From NCBI GenBank assembly GCA_948474755.1, contig CAOLHI010001021.1, forward strand, positions 124,001 through 188,000: 64,000 nt of DNA, read 5' to 3'. Source of the DNA: Ctenosaura bakeri. Its lineage: Eukaryota; Chordata; Lepidosauria; Squamata; Iguanidae. Numbering within the stretch: the stretch's first letter is position 1; each line of letters opens with the position of its first letter. Positions 1 through 13,200 of the stretch are shown here, one piece after another. A program made the position numbers and the translations under genes. A model generated the notes under the pieces. That model saw only the letters and a program-made list of their open reading frames with translations, was not told where the DNA came from and did not search any database.

Positions 1-254
1 TATTATTTATCTATTTGCGTATATACCCAGCATTGCCCAGGATTTTATTTTCTCACAGGTAATACTTGTTAGAAAGATTTGAGATCCTGTGTCTCCAATT
101 ACCCAAACTCTCTTGTCCAGTACCTGTACTTTTCCCCATATTCCCCAATCTAATCTGTATTCAGTGTTATTAGCATACAGAAGCTGCATTCCTGAGGGAA
201 ATACACTGTCCTCCTTCTTGCTGTTAGGCCTTGTCTCCATAGCAACTGGCTTAT

Positions 255-326
255 TCAGAGCTCTCTGGCTAAGAATTCTAAAGGCTCCTCCCTGATTTGC
301 AAACCTCAGGGTTCCATAGAATGTTC
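255..326 (+). repeat. Partial copy of foldback MITE family 1
   Basis: It carries the family-1 core (agctctctggctaagaattc, then a cagggttccatagaa stretch) seen again at 6545, 18974, 44690 and 59600. Confidence 0.5.
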
Positions 327-451
327 TTAGGCAGTTAATCATATGAGAGGTCTTAGCCTGATACAGCCAAACAAACTTTGACTTTTATATACTAGATTAT
401 TATATATATTATTACTGTATATATGTTACATATTATAAACACAGATATAAG

Positions 452-1065
452 TACAGGCTTCCCTAACTTATCTGACGGGTTAGGAACTGAAGCACTGTTA
501 GAAAATGGAACTGGTTGAAAAGTGGAACCCACATACTGTACTCTAGGGAGTAGGAAGGACTTACGGAGACTCACTTGGGACTGACCACACCCATGCTGCT
601 TGCAAGGTCTTTCAGCCGGCTTGGTGCCTTTTTTCCCCTTCTTGTCTTACTTTGCAAACAGCACGTACAGAGGAGCAGTCCCAAGTGGGTCTCTGTAGGC
701 AAGAAGAACTGATGAAAGAACAGAGCCCCCGTCAAATTAATGGAACACATCCTTAATTTGTAAGTATCAAAAGAGCAAGTCATGAAGTAATGAGGCATCA
801 AAAAGTGGGGGCTTCCTGTATTATAAGCACAAATACTGCATAAGACAAGGGACGCACCGTGAATGACTTCTACAGTATGCAGTACAGTCCACAAGATGGT
901 GCTAAGTCGATTGAAAGAAAACAAGCAATGCATGGTTACAAATGCATCTTGCAAACATGACCAAAGACTGGGCCGGTTTCTGGGTATAACTCAAACCAGT
1001 TGAAAGCATGGGTCATCAAAAAGCAGGTTGTTGAAAACCACAGGGGGAGAAGGGGAATGCCTGTA
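452..1065 (-). mobile_element. Non-autonomous TIR element (Tigger-like family A)
   Basis: Near-inverted ends (tacaggcttcccta and its imperfect complement at 1052-1065) bound a 614-base block. Its interior is similar in reverse orientation to 48240-48560. The weak - strand open frames in it are part of the repeat. Confidence 0.5.
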
Positions 1066-1143
1066 TTGTATGGAATTCTGTTTCTGCTCTTTCCCATGAT
1101 GTTTTGCTCTGTCCGGGTCATAATCTTTTAATCCTTCCTATAG

Positions 1144-1230
1144 GACGTGTTTTCTGCTGGCACTGAAAAGCTCTCATTAATTTCAAAACTGGAAAAGGCT
1201 GAGGCACGCATCCATGCTCTGGAATGCCAG
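1144..1230 (+). CDS. CCDC33: CCDC33-like exon (antepenultimate)
   Basis: The exon follows a pyrimidine-rich tract ending in tag and is followed by gtaatg. It is 87 nt, phase 0 on both sides, and encodes a heptad-like helix with no stop. Confidence 0.6.
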
Positions 1231-3913
1231 GTAATGGCCTTCTTTCCTCTATTATTACTCCTTATATTAGTTTTTCATAAGAGTGGTTCCTTCCGGATTT
1301 CCCACGGTGTCCCTCTGAATTGGACCCAATCCAAGAGTGAACCAACCATCGTCTCATTTCCGCTTCCCCCAACCAGCATCCCCAGGTGTATTAGGCAGCA
1401 AGTACCATCATCCCCCAGCTCTGCTGACCAGCTCTGGGCAACTATGTCTGTCTACCATTTCCATTTCCCGCAATGCCTTCAGTGTTGTATTGCATCAATA
1501 GCACTAGATGTTGGTGGTAGTCCTGGCTGTTCAGATGGCAGCTGATAAAATTTTAAAAAAGGTTTTGTTTTGTAAATGTGTGAATCAGCAACAAATGTGC
1601 AAACCTCGGAGACACCAGTTGATCAGAGCTTGGAAATACTACTTTTTTAAAAAAGGAACTCATTCCGATATCAAGGCCTTCCGAGAGAATTCTATATTTT
1701 TGTCACAATTTTAAGGGTAACTTTTGTTTTTTCATTATTCAAAAGCAGAATTTGGTAAAGTCTGGACTACTTCACAGGCTTGTCAAGAGATTCTAAAAGT
1801 TTTTTCCATGCTCTGGTCCAAAGCAACTAAGATAACTTATCATTTCAACTTATCATATTAAAAAAAAAAAAGGCATCAGAATGCTACAAGCTGGTAGCCT
1901 GTGGTAAAAAAAATCATTCTGAAATAGTGAGCCTGCAATCCCCCAACTATAAAAGTAACTTGTGACAATTAGAACCGTACCACCACTACCAATTGAATTA
2001 CATTTATATCAGAGGAAGAATGAACTTATTCCTTGTCATTCTACAGTTATAGCGTAACTTATTGTATTGCACTTTATTTATTTATTTATTTATTTACATC
2101 CTGCCATTTTGTGGGACTCAAGGCAACTTACGACACTTAAAATGGACATAGCTAAAAATCTACCTCATACCAAAGTTTAAAAATATACAATAAAATATCA
2201 ATAGTTTAAGATCAGTCGTTAAAGCCTGCCTTTAAGAACACAAGAACTTGACAGAGAGGTAGCCATAATCTAGTTATGCCATTGTCATTTGTAAGCTCTG
2301 GCTGGAATTTTGCAGCAGTTACTCCAGTTACTTTCTTTCCAGAAAGTTGTGGAAGGAGGTATTGCGTACCTCTTTCTGCCCCCCCTTTCTCTGGCCAGTA
2401 ATTGGCGGTGTGAGCACCCCATGTGTCATTAAAAGCTGCATTGCACATTACCCTGCAATCAGAAGTAGAAACCTAGCGGAAGTTGCTTCCTGGCAGAACT
2501 TTAGGTGCCATGTTGAATCTTAGCCTCTGTGCACATGCACACGTGTGAATCAGCTCTGAAAAAGAGTGTTAGCCTAGGATATACTGGCTGGTTAGGCTGA
2601 GTATTTCTTCTCGTTGTCACAGCTGGAGGAATCTGCCAGAAAGTGGGGACGGGAGAAGCAAAGCTATAACAATCGGCTTCTAGAACAAGATCTGGGATTC
2701 ATCAGGTCTCCATCCTCTCTCATACTCCAGGATAACTTGCTGGTGAGTAAGGGGAGCATTATATTATAAGCAGTCATGTTGATCTGGGTAAGGTAAATAG
2801 ATATTTTGGGCACCTCTGACAGAGACATCAGTGCATACAGGACTGGTCCAAGATATTTTGCCAACTAAGGTGAAGGACAGTCTGCAATGCAGATATGGAG
2901 TTCCCATGTTTCCTCTGGGTTTTAGTCCAGTCTTTAAAGGAGGAATCCAAAGTGATGAAACGTTTTTTCAAAACAGAAAGGATAGCACATTTAAAATTCA
3001 GCCTAAAACCCAAAATGGATTCACCATCCCACTGACATTAGAGCGAACAGCTGCCACTAACAAGATGCTTCCTCCTTCTCACCCTAAATTCCATTTCCAC
3101 TTGCAAAAGCCAACCAGACTAGCAGTGGAATCTTATTTACTTTTTTTAAAACTACAGCTCCCAAAATCCCTCATCTACAGGCCATGCTGACTAGGGTGCT
3201 CTGGGAGCTTTGACAAGGAGGAGCAATTTACCCAAGTGTTGACTTCATCACGGATGATGAGACATTGTCCTCCACCACACCAGGGGGCAGCAGTTTATTG
3301 TTGTGAAGAAGAAATGGTGTGTGTGTGTGTGTGTGTGCATAGCAGGAGGTGGGCTGGAAAATGTATGCCAACCAGACCTCTTTGAGGAAAGTACAAGGAT
3401 AGAAATACAACACTGAATAAAGTTGTGCTGGATGCAAAATAGATTTTAGGATTGCACCGAGTGTAGCTTTGCGAGGGGAGCACTTTGGGAGGAAATAAAG
3501 ATGTCAGCATCCAGTCAATAAGAACTGGTAGGCGTTGTGGTGAGCTCCCCCTTTGAAAATTTCAGCTCCCAAAGAAAATTCAAAAGAGGAGAGTGGGTTT
3601 TCCCTCTAAATTCCCAATCCTGGTCCACGTACATATTTGGTGAGAACTTTCAGGCTGCTAGACTCAGAGTATGAAAAAGTTATCTTTTGTACTACAACTC
3701 CCAGATTTCCCCAGCATGGCCAGCTGAGCAATTGTGGAGATATGGTCCAAAAGCTAACCTGGACTCAAGCTCATTCAAACATACTTAGGTCAGGAGGCTG
3801 TAACGTTTCTAGCTCATTGTTGCACCCTGCTCCCACACCTACAGGACGAGAAGGAAAGGAGAGGGGATGAAGATGAGACCACCAGCAAGGGCCGTACAGT
3901 GAGGAACAAGTAG
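1144..3913 (+). CDS. CCDC33: 3' end of a coiled-coil protein gene, probable CCDC33 (three coding exons)
   Basis: Three + strand exons join in phase 0: 1144-1230 (29 codons), 2623-2742 (40 codons) and 3845-3913 (22 codons plus TAG). All internal junctions are AG/GT. The first two read as a charged, Leu/Glu/Lys-rich coiled coil (LISKLEKAEARIHALECQ, then LEESARKWGREKQSYNNRLL), and the last is a hydrophilic tail ending RTVRNK. I did not recognise the protein from the peptide alone. The name rests on synteny: in mammals CCDC33 lies tail-to-tail with CYP11A1, and here an intact CYP11A1 follows on the other strand. The 5' part of the gene lies outside the window. Another coiled-coil gene is possible. 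Confidence 0.6.
2066..2200 (+). repeat. (TTTA)n run beside a LINE-tail-like segment
   Basis: About seven TTTA units, followed by an old LINE/SINE-like tail (catcctgccattttgtggg). Confidence 0.4.
2623..2742 (+). CDS. CCDC33: CCDC33-like exon (penultimate)
   Basis: The exon lies between cacag and gtgagt. It is 120 nt, phase 0 on both sides, and continues the coiled coil into an Asp/Leu-rich segment. Confidence 0.6.
3150..3730. repeat. Two partial copies of foldback MITE family 2
   Basis: Stretches at 3150-3213 and 3650-3730 carry the family-2 arm (a ctacaactcccag-type core). A complete copy lies at 13358-13461. Confidence 0.4.
3317..3337 (+). repeat. (GT)n microsatellite
   Basis: About ten GT units. 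Confidence 0.9.
3845..3913 (+). CDS. CCDC33: CCDC33-like terminal exon with stop TAG
   Basis: The exon starts after cctacag and stays open for 22 codons (Glu/Arg/Lys-rich) to TAG at 3911-3913. A GT inside it (gtgagg at 3899) could act as a phase 0 donor to a good acceptor ending at 4554. That would swap the last four residues for a 20-residue tail ending before 4618. Sequence alone does not decide between them. Confidence 0.55.
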   Translation, partial: DEKERRGDEDETTSKGRTVRNK

Positions 3914-5090
3914 CCCCGTGCTGAGCCTGCTCCATTCGCAGGTCAGTTCATTGGTCAGCCCTCTTGGGCTGGTCAGCTTAGGACCTCCATCCTTTCCATT
4001 GTCCAGAGATCAAATTTCAGTTTCAGAACCTCAGAGGGGGTGATATCATGACAGACCGAAAGATGGGAAATCTGTTCCATGTAAGATCAAGAGAGGGTTA
4101 AGCTATCATGTAGGGCTCAGAAAATCTGTTCCACAAAATACTGTGGAAGGAGAATAATACAACCAGCTGGTGTGATTCTCTTTTAAAACAAGAAGGAGAC
4201 CCCCCACACTTTTTTTGCCCATTTTTTGAAAAACTACAGGTGGGTAGTGTGGTCTCATCACCCCCTGTTGTAAGCAAAAGGCCTTTCCTGGGCCTAAAAT
4301 GACCAGGGGGAGCTAAAAACATGGCAAACCCCTTATCCCCAGAGAGCATTAGAGAATTGCTATTTTGTGGGAGAGGGATGTGTTGGAGACATGACCCTCT
4401 GAGGTCTCCTGGGAGAGAAATGCAGCCCCTTGTTTTCTGCCAGGTGCTCACTTCTGGCCTAAATAAACCTTTAGGGTGGGAGGAAAACCACTGTGGAGCA
4501 GGGAAGATGGGGATTTTGGACACCTTATTGATGTCTGTTTTCTCCCTTTCTCAGAAGACTCATCCATATTCACCAACCCATGCCAAGAAACATCAGAGCC
4601 TCCATCCTCTACCATAGCTTGGCAGGACCGGTGGCATCTCACATCCTATGTTGAGACAGATGACAGTGCAAAATATATGTGCCCACTCACCCACCCTACC
4701 CCTCAAGTTTACAAGCTGAAACTAGCCTTCCCTCAAAAGCTGTATTAAAGTCTTGGCACTGGTTTTGTGCATGCTGTCAGCTTGCAAAGTCAATGGATTC
4801 CAGCTAGAGGAAATCTATCTGGGAGGAAGGAGAAAGAAGACCAGAATTGGAGACTCACAGGGGAGGGATACTATCTTGGAGAAGCCTTTGAGAATGGAAG
4901 CAGGAGCAGTGGGTACAATCCTCCACCAAACAGGTTTGGTATCTTGGATAGCACCTTCAAAGTCTGGAGTAAAATCCTTGGTGGATTCACCCCACACAGA
5001 GATTGGGAAACCACCACCAAATAGAATAACCCACCATCCACATTTGTTGCGTTCTGTTGAAAGTTAAACCAGGATAATGGAAGTTCTCAT
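3914..5090 (+). other. CCDC33-like 3' UTR and flank
   Basis: This is non-coding sequence after the stop codon. An AATAAA lies near 4461 and an ATTAAA near 4744; either could end the transcript. A strong acceptor-like tract (ttttctccctttctcag) ends at 4554. No other feature was seen. Confidence 0.3.
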
Positions 5091-5285
5091 AGAGCCAGCG
5101 TGTTGCAGTGGTTTGAGCTTTGGGCTATGATCCCCAAGACAAGGGTTCAATTTCCTGCTCATCCACGGAAGCCCACTGGGTGACCTTGGCTATGTCACAC
5201 ACTCTCAGCCCCAGAAAACCCTGTGATTGGGTCCCCTTAAGAGTTGCTATAAGTCAGAAATAACTTGAAGGCACACAACACCACC
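5091..5285 (+). mobile_element. Sauria-type SINE (tRNA head, BovB-like tail)
   Basis: It has a tRNA-like head with a box B-like gggttcaatttcc, the conserved cccactgggtgaccttggc core, and a BovB-like tail (aagtcagaaataacttgaag) ending in an ACA-rich run. Such SINEs are mobilised by BovB LINEs. Confidence 0.65.
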
Positions 5286-6190
5286 AATGGAATCTGTGGC
5301 CCATCAGATGTTTGTTGAACTCTAGAGCAATTGAACAAGAGCAATAGAGCAAGGCCCAGGAAGGTGGAGAGGGAACAGATGCGTATCTAAAGCACCCTTC
5401 TGTAACCTGGACCCTTTGATGAGATGTTTCAGCCAACATGCTTCCATAAGGATTCTGGGCTTTGCAGTTCAGCCTGTCTGGAAGACTCAAAACTGTGTGG
5501 GTGTTTCCACATTGCTTGAAAAGGAGAAAATGTGTCATAAAAAGGGCAAACATTTTGCATCAATATTTGGGTCAGATTTGCTTAATGCAATTTTATTGTA
5601 CATAAGATGAAACATTTGGAAGGTTTACTATAACTGAAGTAGAAATACAATACATATTCTCCACACCTATACTGGGCAAGATTGTGACCAGGTGACCTGT
5701 AGGTTTGTCAGCGAATTCAGCTCTCCAGGTATGAAATGAGGATGGGCAACTTCAAGGTCTCTGGCCTTTCTCTTTACGGCTGTTTTATCCTTAAACTGTC
5801 TTTGGACTGAACAGCTTTTCATATAAAGCTTAATGACCATCTCTAGCATGCCCACATTTGCAAGGAGCAGTTGGGATGGGAAGACCAAAGTGGGCTGAAT
5901 AACTCTACATGGTGCTTTGCTCTCCTAATACATAGACTTCTCCCTCCTCCAATTTCATTTTTGGAAGATGGTTGAGCTCTGAAGAAAGATCAGTCAGCTG
6001 CAAAGCTCCAAACTTAAGGATCAAATCATTACACTAAAGCAAATCTGAATACAATAAAACTTTTGCTACCGGAGAGGAGGAAAAGTCTGACTCTGCAATT
6101 GCAATGCATGTTCATTCTTTTTCAGTAGCAGGAATAAGTACTGGAAAGCATGTGTAATAAATCAGCAGAGAAAAAGGAGACTAGGCTCCA

Positions 6191-6441
6191 AATGCTTATG
6201 GATCAAATTTATTCTTTAAAAAACTCACAGTGTTTCAGCTGTTTATAAACTAATTGCCCTTCTTTGGGGGCATAAATCCAACCAGAAATTTCTGGAGTTG
6301 TTACTGTACTCTTTTTAAGAAGCGGACAGATATCCAATAAAGTAAATTTATTTATGCCCCTCAAGAAGGCCAATTAATTTATAAACAGGTTGAAACGCGG
6401 TGGGCTTTCTAAAGAATAAATGTGAACCATCCATAAGTATG
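6191..6441. mobile_element. Foldback MITE with about 90-base arms
   Basis: The two halves are imperfect reverse complements. The inner 47 bases (6233-6279 against 6351-6397) are nearly perfect around an 80-base loop, and weaker pairing extends outward to cttatgga / tccataag. Confidence 0.7.
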
Positions 6442-6544
6442 GGGAGCCTACTCTCCTTTTTTGCTGCTATTCTTTTCAGTAACATATTCCCCACTCCCAA
6501 GCTGATAAATCTCTATTGCTGTTTTCTCCTCTCCAATGCCATTT

Positions 6545-6735
6545 CTGCACTGCACTGCTATATGCTGTTATTCTGCTTCCAACCTCCTGTGGAATTCTGG
6601 GGTTTGTAGTTTCCTGAGGCCAAAAAGTTCTCTGGCTGAGAATTCTAAAGGCCCCCTCCCTAAACTGCAAACCCCAGGATTCCATAGGATGCTGAAAGTG
6701 TAGCACTATAGCAGTGTAGTGTTGAAATGGCCCCA
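6545..6735. mobile_element. Foldback MITE family 1
   Basis: A near-palindromic element of about 190 bases: ctgcactgcactgct near the left end pairs with agcagtgtagtg near the right end, and the center reads gagaattctaaaggcc. Confidence 0.6.
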
Positions 6736-6879
6736 GTTTCAGTAGCATTCATACACATCTATAACCAAAGCGGTGAAGAACTGAGGCCGCACAGCATTAC
6801 TGTGCCAAGATTGCCAGGTACTTGGGAAGGGCATCACCCTCCTCCGTGGGTGATTTTTAAACAGAAGTCAGATGGCCAC

Positions 6880-6985
6880 CTATCCAAGATGCCTTAGCAA
6901 TGGATTCTTGCACTCATGGTGGGCTGGACTAGATGGCCCCCAGAAGTCCCTTCCAACCCTCTGATTCTATTATTATTATTGTGAT
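6880..6985 (+). repeat. LINE 3' end fragment (CR1/L3-like)
   Basis: It shows the typical tail gggctggactagatggcccc, then ccaaccctctgattct and a (ATT)n end. Confidence 0.5.
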
Positions 6986-7317
6986 TATCATTTCTTTATA
7001 TAGCAGAGCCAGTGTCCCTGGCACTATGCAAGTAAGAGAACAACAACAAAAAAACAGCTGGCCCTGCCAAAGGCATGAAATTTAAAAAGAGAAGGAAGGT
7101 GTAATAGAAATATAAAAATATAAAATTGAAGAGCCTTCCTTTTCAACCAAACCATCCCCAAATCATTCTTCTTTGTGCTGGTGTTTGATTGGTATAATCA
7201 GGAACAAGCTGGTATCAGAACCCGCACGGCACTGACAGACAGTGATGGGTACAATCTAGCCAAGTAGTTCCAACCTTTCTCCAAATGCTTCGGAGAGATT
7301 CTGCAGGATTTCCCTGC

Positions 7318-7440
7318 TCACGGTTGGGAGTCCAGAGGCCGTAGCGTCAAGTAGATTGGCTTGTCTGGGACCAGGATGAGATCAAATTTGGTACCAATTT
7401 CTACTCCCCTCTTAGTTTCAATCTTGAAGTTATCCAGCAT
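7318..7440 (-). CDS. CYP11A1: CYP11A1 exon 9 (stop codon)
   Basis: 123 nt after a tctctctttccag acceptor. It encodes [16 protein letters not shown] through LRPLDSQP and TGA at 7320-7318. Confidence 0.95.
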   Translation of the reverse strand: MLDNFKIETKRGVEIGTKFDLILVPDKPIYLTLRPLDSQP

Positions 7441-8200
7441 CTGGAAAGAGAGAGAGAGAGATGGATTTCTTTTAAAACGTATCATGGAAAAGAGAAAGTG
7501 AGATGCAATCTGAGAAATTCTGTAGAGTTTCCAAGTCATAGATGTTGACTTTGGCACAGGTTTGGGACATGACTACACCCTCCCTCCCACCATGAGTCCT
7601 TGTGATTCTGGAGGCTCAGCGACTCAATTTAGAGGCAAATTTCAGAAGTTTAATCTATAGAGTCCTTTCCACAACCAGTGACCTTGAGAGGTTTTGGACT
7701 ACAAATCCCATCTAAAAGACCCTATCTCCCTATATGAGTTTGTTCTAATTTTGAGATCCACTGTGGAAGGGTTTTCTCAGTCCCACTACCATCAAAAATA
7801 CCCTTTGTGAGGACACTAGAAGGGTCTTCTTCATGGCTGCTCCCAGGCTGGGGAACTCCCTCCCATGGGCAACACAGTTGGCTGTCTCTCCACTCCCTTT
7901 TCACTAGTCTGCAAAGATCTTATTTAGACAGACCATCACTTTTTAATTCATTGTGGCTGTGTGTGTCCTTTTTTAAAACGGGATATATTAGATGTTACTC
8001 CTTATGATGTCTTGAACATGCTTTGGAATGCTTTTAACTTAATTTTTAAATGGGATGGTCTATTTCGTTTTTTGAAAAACTTTTGTATTATGCTTTGTAT
8101 TTAGTTGCATTTGGTTTTTAAACCACACTGCAAGCTGCCTTGAGTTCCTTATTGGGAGAAAGGTAGGTAGGTAGGTAGGTAGGTAGGTAGGTAGGTAGGT

Positions 8201-8235
<35 letters not shown>

Positions 8236-8378
8236 TTAAATAGACAGACAGACAGACATCAAGTATGGTCATTGGCCTTTAGAGCTATAGTCTAAGACAT
8301 GTCAAAGGTCTTATGTTGGGAAAAGCAGCTTTAATCTTAATTATCACCATTGGCTTTTGTTGTGTTCTACTGTCTGTC

Positions 8379-8415
<37 letters not shown>

Positions 8416-10193
8416 TTATGTGTCTGTGCTTCCTCTCTCCCTGACATTAGAACAAGAATGGGTAACATGGCCCTCCAGATACCATTGGGCTGCAATGTTC
8501 CACACATCTGATGAAACAAGCTGCAGTCCATGAAAGCCTACACAGCATAGTTTGTTCATCTTTAAGATGTAGCTAGGTTCTTTGTCATTCAAAAATACAT
8601 AGCCGAGGATCCGCATTATTTTAAGTTCCCTTACACAAGTGGTTATGCCTTTTTCTTTGGCTATTGTGCTGCGGATGTATTGATAACTGAGCAAGTAGAA
8701 TTTCCCAAGGGCAACCATTTCACGTGGGCCACAATCCTATTGTTACTCCCAATCGGAGTAGAGCCGTGGTTTTATCCCCATGTTGATTCAACAGGCTGAC
8801 TCTAGCAATAGCCATAGAGTTGGGTATTTGTCTATTTGTCATTGTCTTCAGCTGTGATTACAGAAATAACCAGTGTGCATTCCCTGTTGCACAAGAGGAC
8901 AATAAGCAGGCCTGTTTCCAGATTGACAATCATTTGCAAAATAGGACAATCAGCAGGCACTGTTAAGATAGGCAATCAGATGTAAAGATATTCCATGAAA
9001 GGGTGGTGCCGTACAATTATTATGTAAGTATGTGAGTGTAGATTTACACTACACAAGCACAAATGTAGGATCTCAGCCAATGTAATCTTCTCAGGACCAA
9101 GTGTGGATTTAAAAAAATAATAATTGTCTGGGAAGCACATGCTTGCTGTGCACAGCATCAACTGGCCATTGTGAGTGATGTCACAAACCCACTGGAGATT
9201 TCTAAAATGCTCCCCAAGGCCCCCAGGCCATAAGAGATTGGGAAGCAAGGTCAGACTTACGTGAATCAAGAACAGTTGCATCTCCAACTCTGCAATCCTG
9301 CGCCCAAGGCACTGACGTGGCCCAAAACCGAAGCTGAGCCCTCGGAAATGCTTGGAGTCATGATTCAGCCACCTTTCTGGGTTGAATTGCTGGGGCTTGC
9401 TGAAAAACCTGGGATCCTGACCCATTGCATGAATGCCAACCTGGACCAAAGTCTCCAAAGAGAAGATGGAGGTGGGAAAGGTCATCAGTCAAGTTCTAGC
9501 AATCCTCTGGGATCTCCAAAATTACTGACTATACTTGCAGACAGAGCTCCATCATTTTTTGCTTTTTCTGTTTACACTTAATTGGTTCCAAATCACATCC
9601 TAGGGCCCCTCCAGATGGGATGAAAGTTTCCTCAGGTTGTAGTAATTTTTTTTGTGCTGCAGTTGTCATTGTTAGAAGTGCAACAACACTTAACACTGAA
9701 GAATCAAGAATGCCTTAGAGACACTGGTAGTAATGGAGCTAGATACAGGCTTTCCCCATTTATCTTCTAGATTAGGGACTGGAGTGCTGTCAGAAAAGAT
9801 AGGTTAGGGTCTCCGGACACCCACAAAATGGAGAAATCACAAATATCAAAATGCCTGCATGTGTCTTTGGGAAGAGGGCAAGGCATGGTGGGGAGAATAG
9901 GCATCCAGGGTCCAAACCAGGTCAGGGAAAGGAAAGGGAAAGGGGACAGGTTGGCGTGGTGGCCCTATACGTCCTCTCTCACATCCGTCTCCTTCCTTGG
10001 GTGTGGGGAGACATCATGAGAGGTGCTGAGAAATGGAGCTGTGATCAGTCCAAGAGTTGGTGGAGGAGGACCAGAAGTGGGTTTTTGAAGGGCTGCATGG
10101 CCTGATCAGAGCCACCAAGATGGAAGGTTCCCATGGAAAAGAAGCCCTTGAGATGTAGAGGAGAAACTCACAAATAAGCTGAAGACTAAACCC

Positions 10194-10246
<53 letters not shown>

Positions 10247-13200
10247 GGTGTCCTCATCAACTCTTCCACAGCCACAACACTATACGAAGAAATGGCTTGC
10301 AGCTTTCCCCATTAGCAGCCCTCATTAGACGCAGACGGATACAGGTGGGAGTGAGAGCAGAAAGAGGAGGAGGAAGAGTAAAGGGGAGCTGATAGCAGCT
10401 GAGCTTGTGCAGAAAAGGAAAGAAGAGAAGATATAAGAAGGGAGGTGAAGGACGAGCTATTGGAGTGCTTTCAAAGCAGCAGCTAGACTCTCAAAGCAGA
10501 GGCCAAGGGAAGAGAGGAGAGCCCACAGTCTCTAAAGCAGGCGGCTGAGCAAAGGGGCCTTTCTCCTTTGCTGGGCCTCACTCCAAACGACTGGAGCCTC
10601 AGCTGCCCCCCACCCCACACTTCCAGCACTCCCACAGTTCATTCTAAGTACAAAGCAAAATATTCTGGCCCTCTCTGCTAACAGAGTATAGTCCCTATTC
10701 TTTTTTCCCCTGTCCCTATTACATGAATGCCCCCAATTACAGTTGATGCTCCACATTCTCTAGAGTGAGCTGCACAGGACCCCTGCAAAAGTGGAGAACT
10801 TGCAAACATCAAAATGTGAATGTCTGTGGGAAGAGAGGCAAGGCAAGGTGGTGGTGGTGGTGGTGGGGAAAGGCACCCAGGGTCCAAACCAGGTTAGGGA
10901 AAGGAGAGAGAAGGGGAGGTGCGGCAGCATGGAGGCCCTGTACGTCCTCTCTCTCAACCATCTCCTTCCTTGGGTGTGTGTGGAGCATTGGGAGAGGGTT
11001 TGTGGGTACTGAGAAATTGGGATGCCGTCCATCCTTAGCTGGCCAGGCAGTGGCTGGAGGGGGAGGAGGACCAGAGGCAGATTTTTAAAAGGCTGCATGG
11101 CCTGATTGGAGCCACCAAGAGGGAAGGTTCCCCCAGAAATGAAGCATTTGAGGTGGAGGGGGGCAGGAGCTGGAGAAACTCACAAATAATCAACTCCATG
11201 CAAGTTAAACCCACAAATATGGAGGACCAGCTTACTCTTTTTGCTTTGCCAGGACAGTGTTGGAGCAGTTATTACGTCACTCAGACCTCCCTTGCAAGGT
11301 TCTTGGGAAGGAAGGACGTAAAATCTGAGAACCACAGTTCCATTTCATGCTGATTACTCACCTTGGCAGGGATAAAATAATTCTGAAGGATAATCTCTTG
11401 AGTGATGTATCTTTGTATCGTCACCGCGACCGGGTGGAGTCTTGATGACAGTGGGAGGGGAAAAAAGAAGAAGATTGATATTACCACTAATTAATCATTC
11501 CCACAACACTAATCCTCTCCACAAAGCTCAAAGCCAGAGATGGTTTAACTTTTTCCTTGTATGGTCCTTTAAAAAAGAAAATGGAATCTTCATCTTCTCC
11601 CAAAGTACATTAAATTTACAGAGGAAGTGAGCCTTTGACAAATCTCTGGACCAAGGTGCACAATGCTGTGATTGTGACGTGGTGCTAGTAAATATGCAGA
11701 ACTTGGAAAAGTTACTCTTTTGGCCTGTAGCTCCCAAAGACTCCTAGCCAGCGTGCTGGTCAGGGGACTCTAAAATCTCTGGTTCAACCCTCCCGCCCAG
11801 TTTCCTCAAGCTTTGATAAATACAGATAACCATTCAAGAATACATTAATAGAAAGGAAATACCCCCCTACCTTAGTACTTCTTTGACAGCAGCTTTGACC
11901 AATGGGACAGATTTCAATACCTTCAGGATATCTCCCTGGGAAGATGCTTTGGCTGCAACAATCTCAGTCCGCAGCTGCTCCTGGAGGGCGGGAGCTCTGG
12001 CCAATTCATACATGGCCCATTGGAGAGTCATTGAGGTCTAACAGGCACACCAGGAACAACAATCAGTGTTGAGAGTTGCACAAACCTACGCACAGACTTC
12101 CATAGGGGAAGTTAATGTATGCAGAAAGCATGCAGAAAACACTAGCAGGATTCCAGTCCATATCAGCATTATCACCACATCTCAAGTAGTAAAACTGAAT
12201 CCCCCCAACTCAATTGAATTCATCCTTAATTCATCCATATGGCAGGTGGCCATACCACATTTCTTTCTCCCTGCTGGGAACTGCCACATCTATTGCACCC
12301 AAACAGTACAGACAGGGGTGAATGTGGGTGAATGTAGATTCAGTTCATTTTTTAAAAAATAATTTCCCAAAATGTATAGATTGCTTCAAATTCAGGGCAG
12401 AAATAATCTGGGATGACAAAAATGAATGTGGTTGAAAGTGGAAATGATGGATTTCCCTATCCTTCTCTGCTGCTCCGCTCCTTACCGTGTCCACCCCTCC
12501 TGCCATCATTTCTGTTATGCTGGCTTTAATGTCTTCGATGGCCAGCTTGTCCTGCATTAAAAGGCTGGACAAAACACCTGTGTATTCTTTGACATTTTTC
12601 CGGTTCAGACGGAGGTCTCGGTAGATATTCTGTATGCATTTGTCAGCTAGTGAGATAGAAAGAAAGAAGGGGGTGCAAAACAATGTATTTCAGTCCAATG
12701 GTGAAGTCAAAATCTTAATATCCTCATCAGAAAAACAAATGCTGGAATTGTAAATGGCCATTGTATACTACGTAGCACCAAAATGACATTGTTAGGTGGT
12801 GAATTCAGGCATGACTCCCCCCAAACCCCACTTACCAGTAGGCAGCTGCTGCAAGCAACATGGATCCATTCCTCTACCAATTGAGAAGCAGCTGCCTGAT
12901 GTTCCCACCCCCTCCTGTGAGCAATCTCTGGTGTGACAAGCAGAAAACGGACTCATCACAATTCCCCCTTGCACTGGAGATTACTCACACAAGTAGGGAT
13001 GGGAATGTTTGACACCTGCTTCCCAATTGACAGAAGAACAGACACTTATTGCTCACAGCAGCTTCTTACTGGCAAGTGGAGTTTAGGGGACTTTCATGGT
13101 TTCTATATAGCCACCATCCTAGGGCTGCATAGGTATCATGAATACAAAGCAGTTGTGAAAAAATAACTCTTCTCTATTTCAGTTTGGCTCAAAGGGCCTA

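Noticed and set aside
8161..8260. Tandem short repeats that might suggest a CRISPR array
   Set aside because: They are tetranucleotide microsatellites without spacers, in animal DNA.
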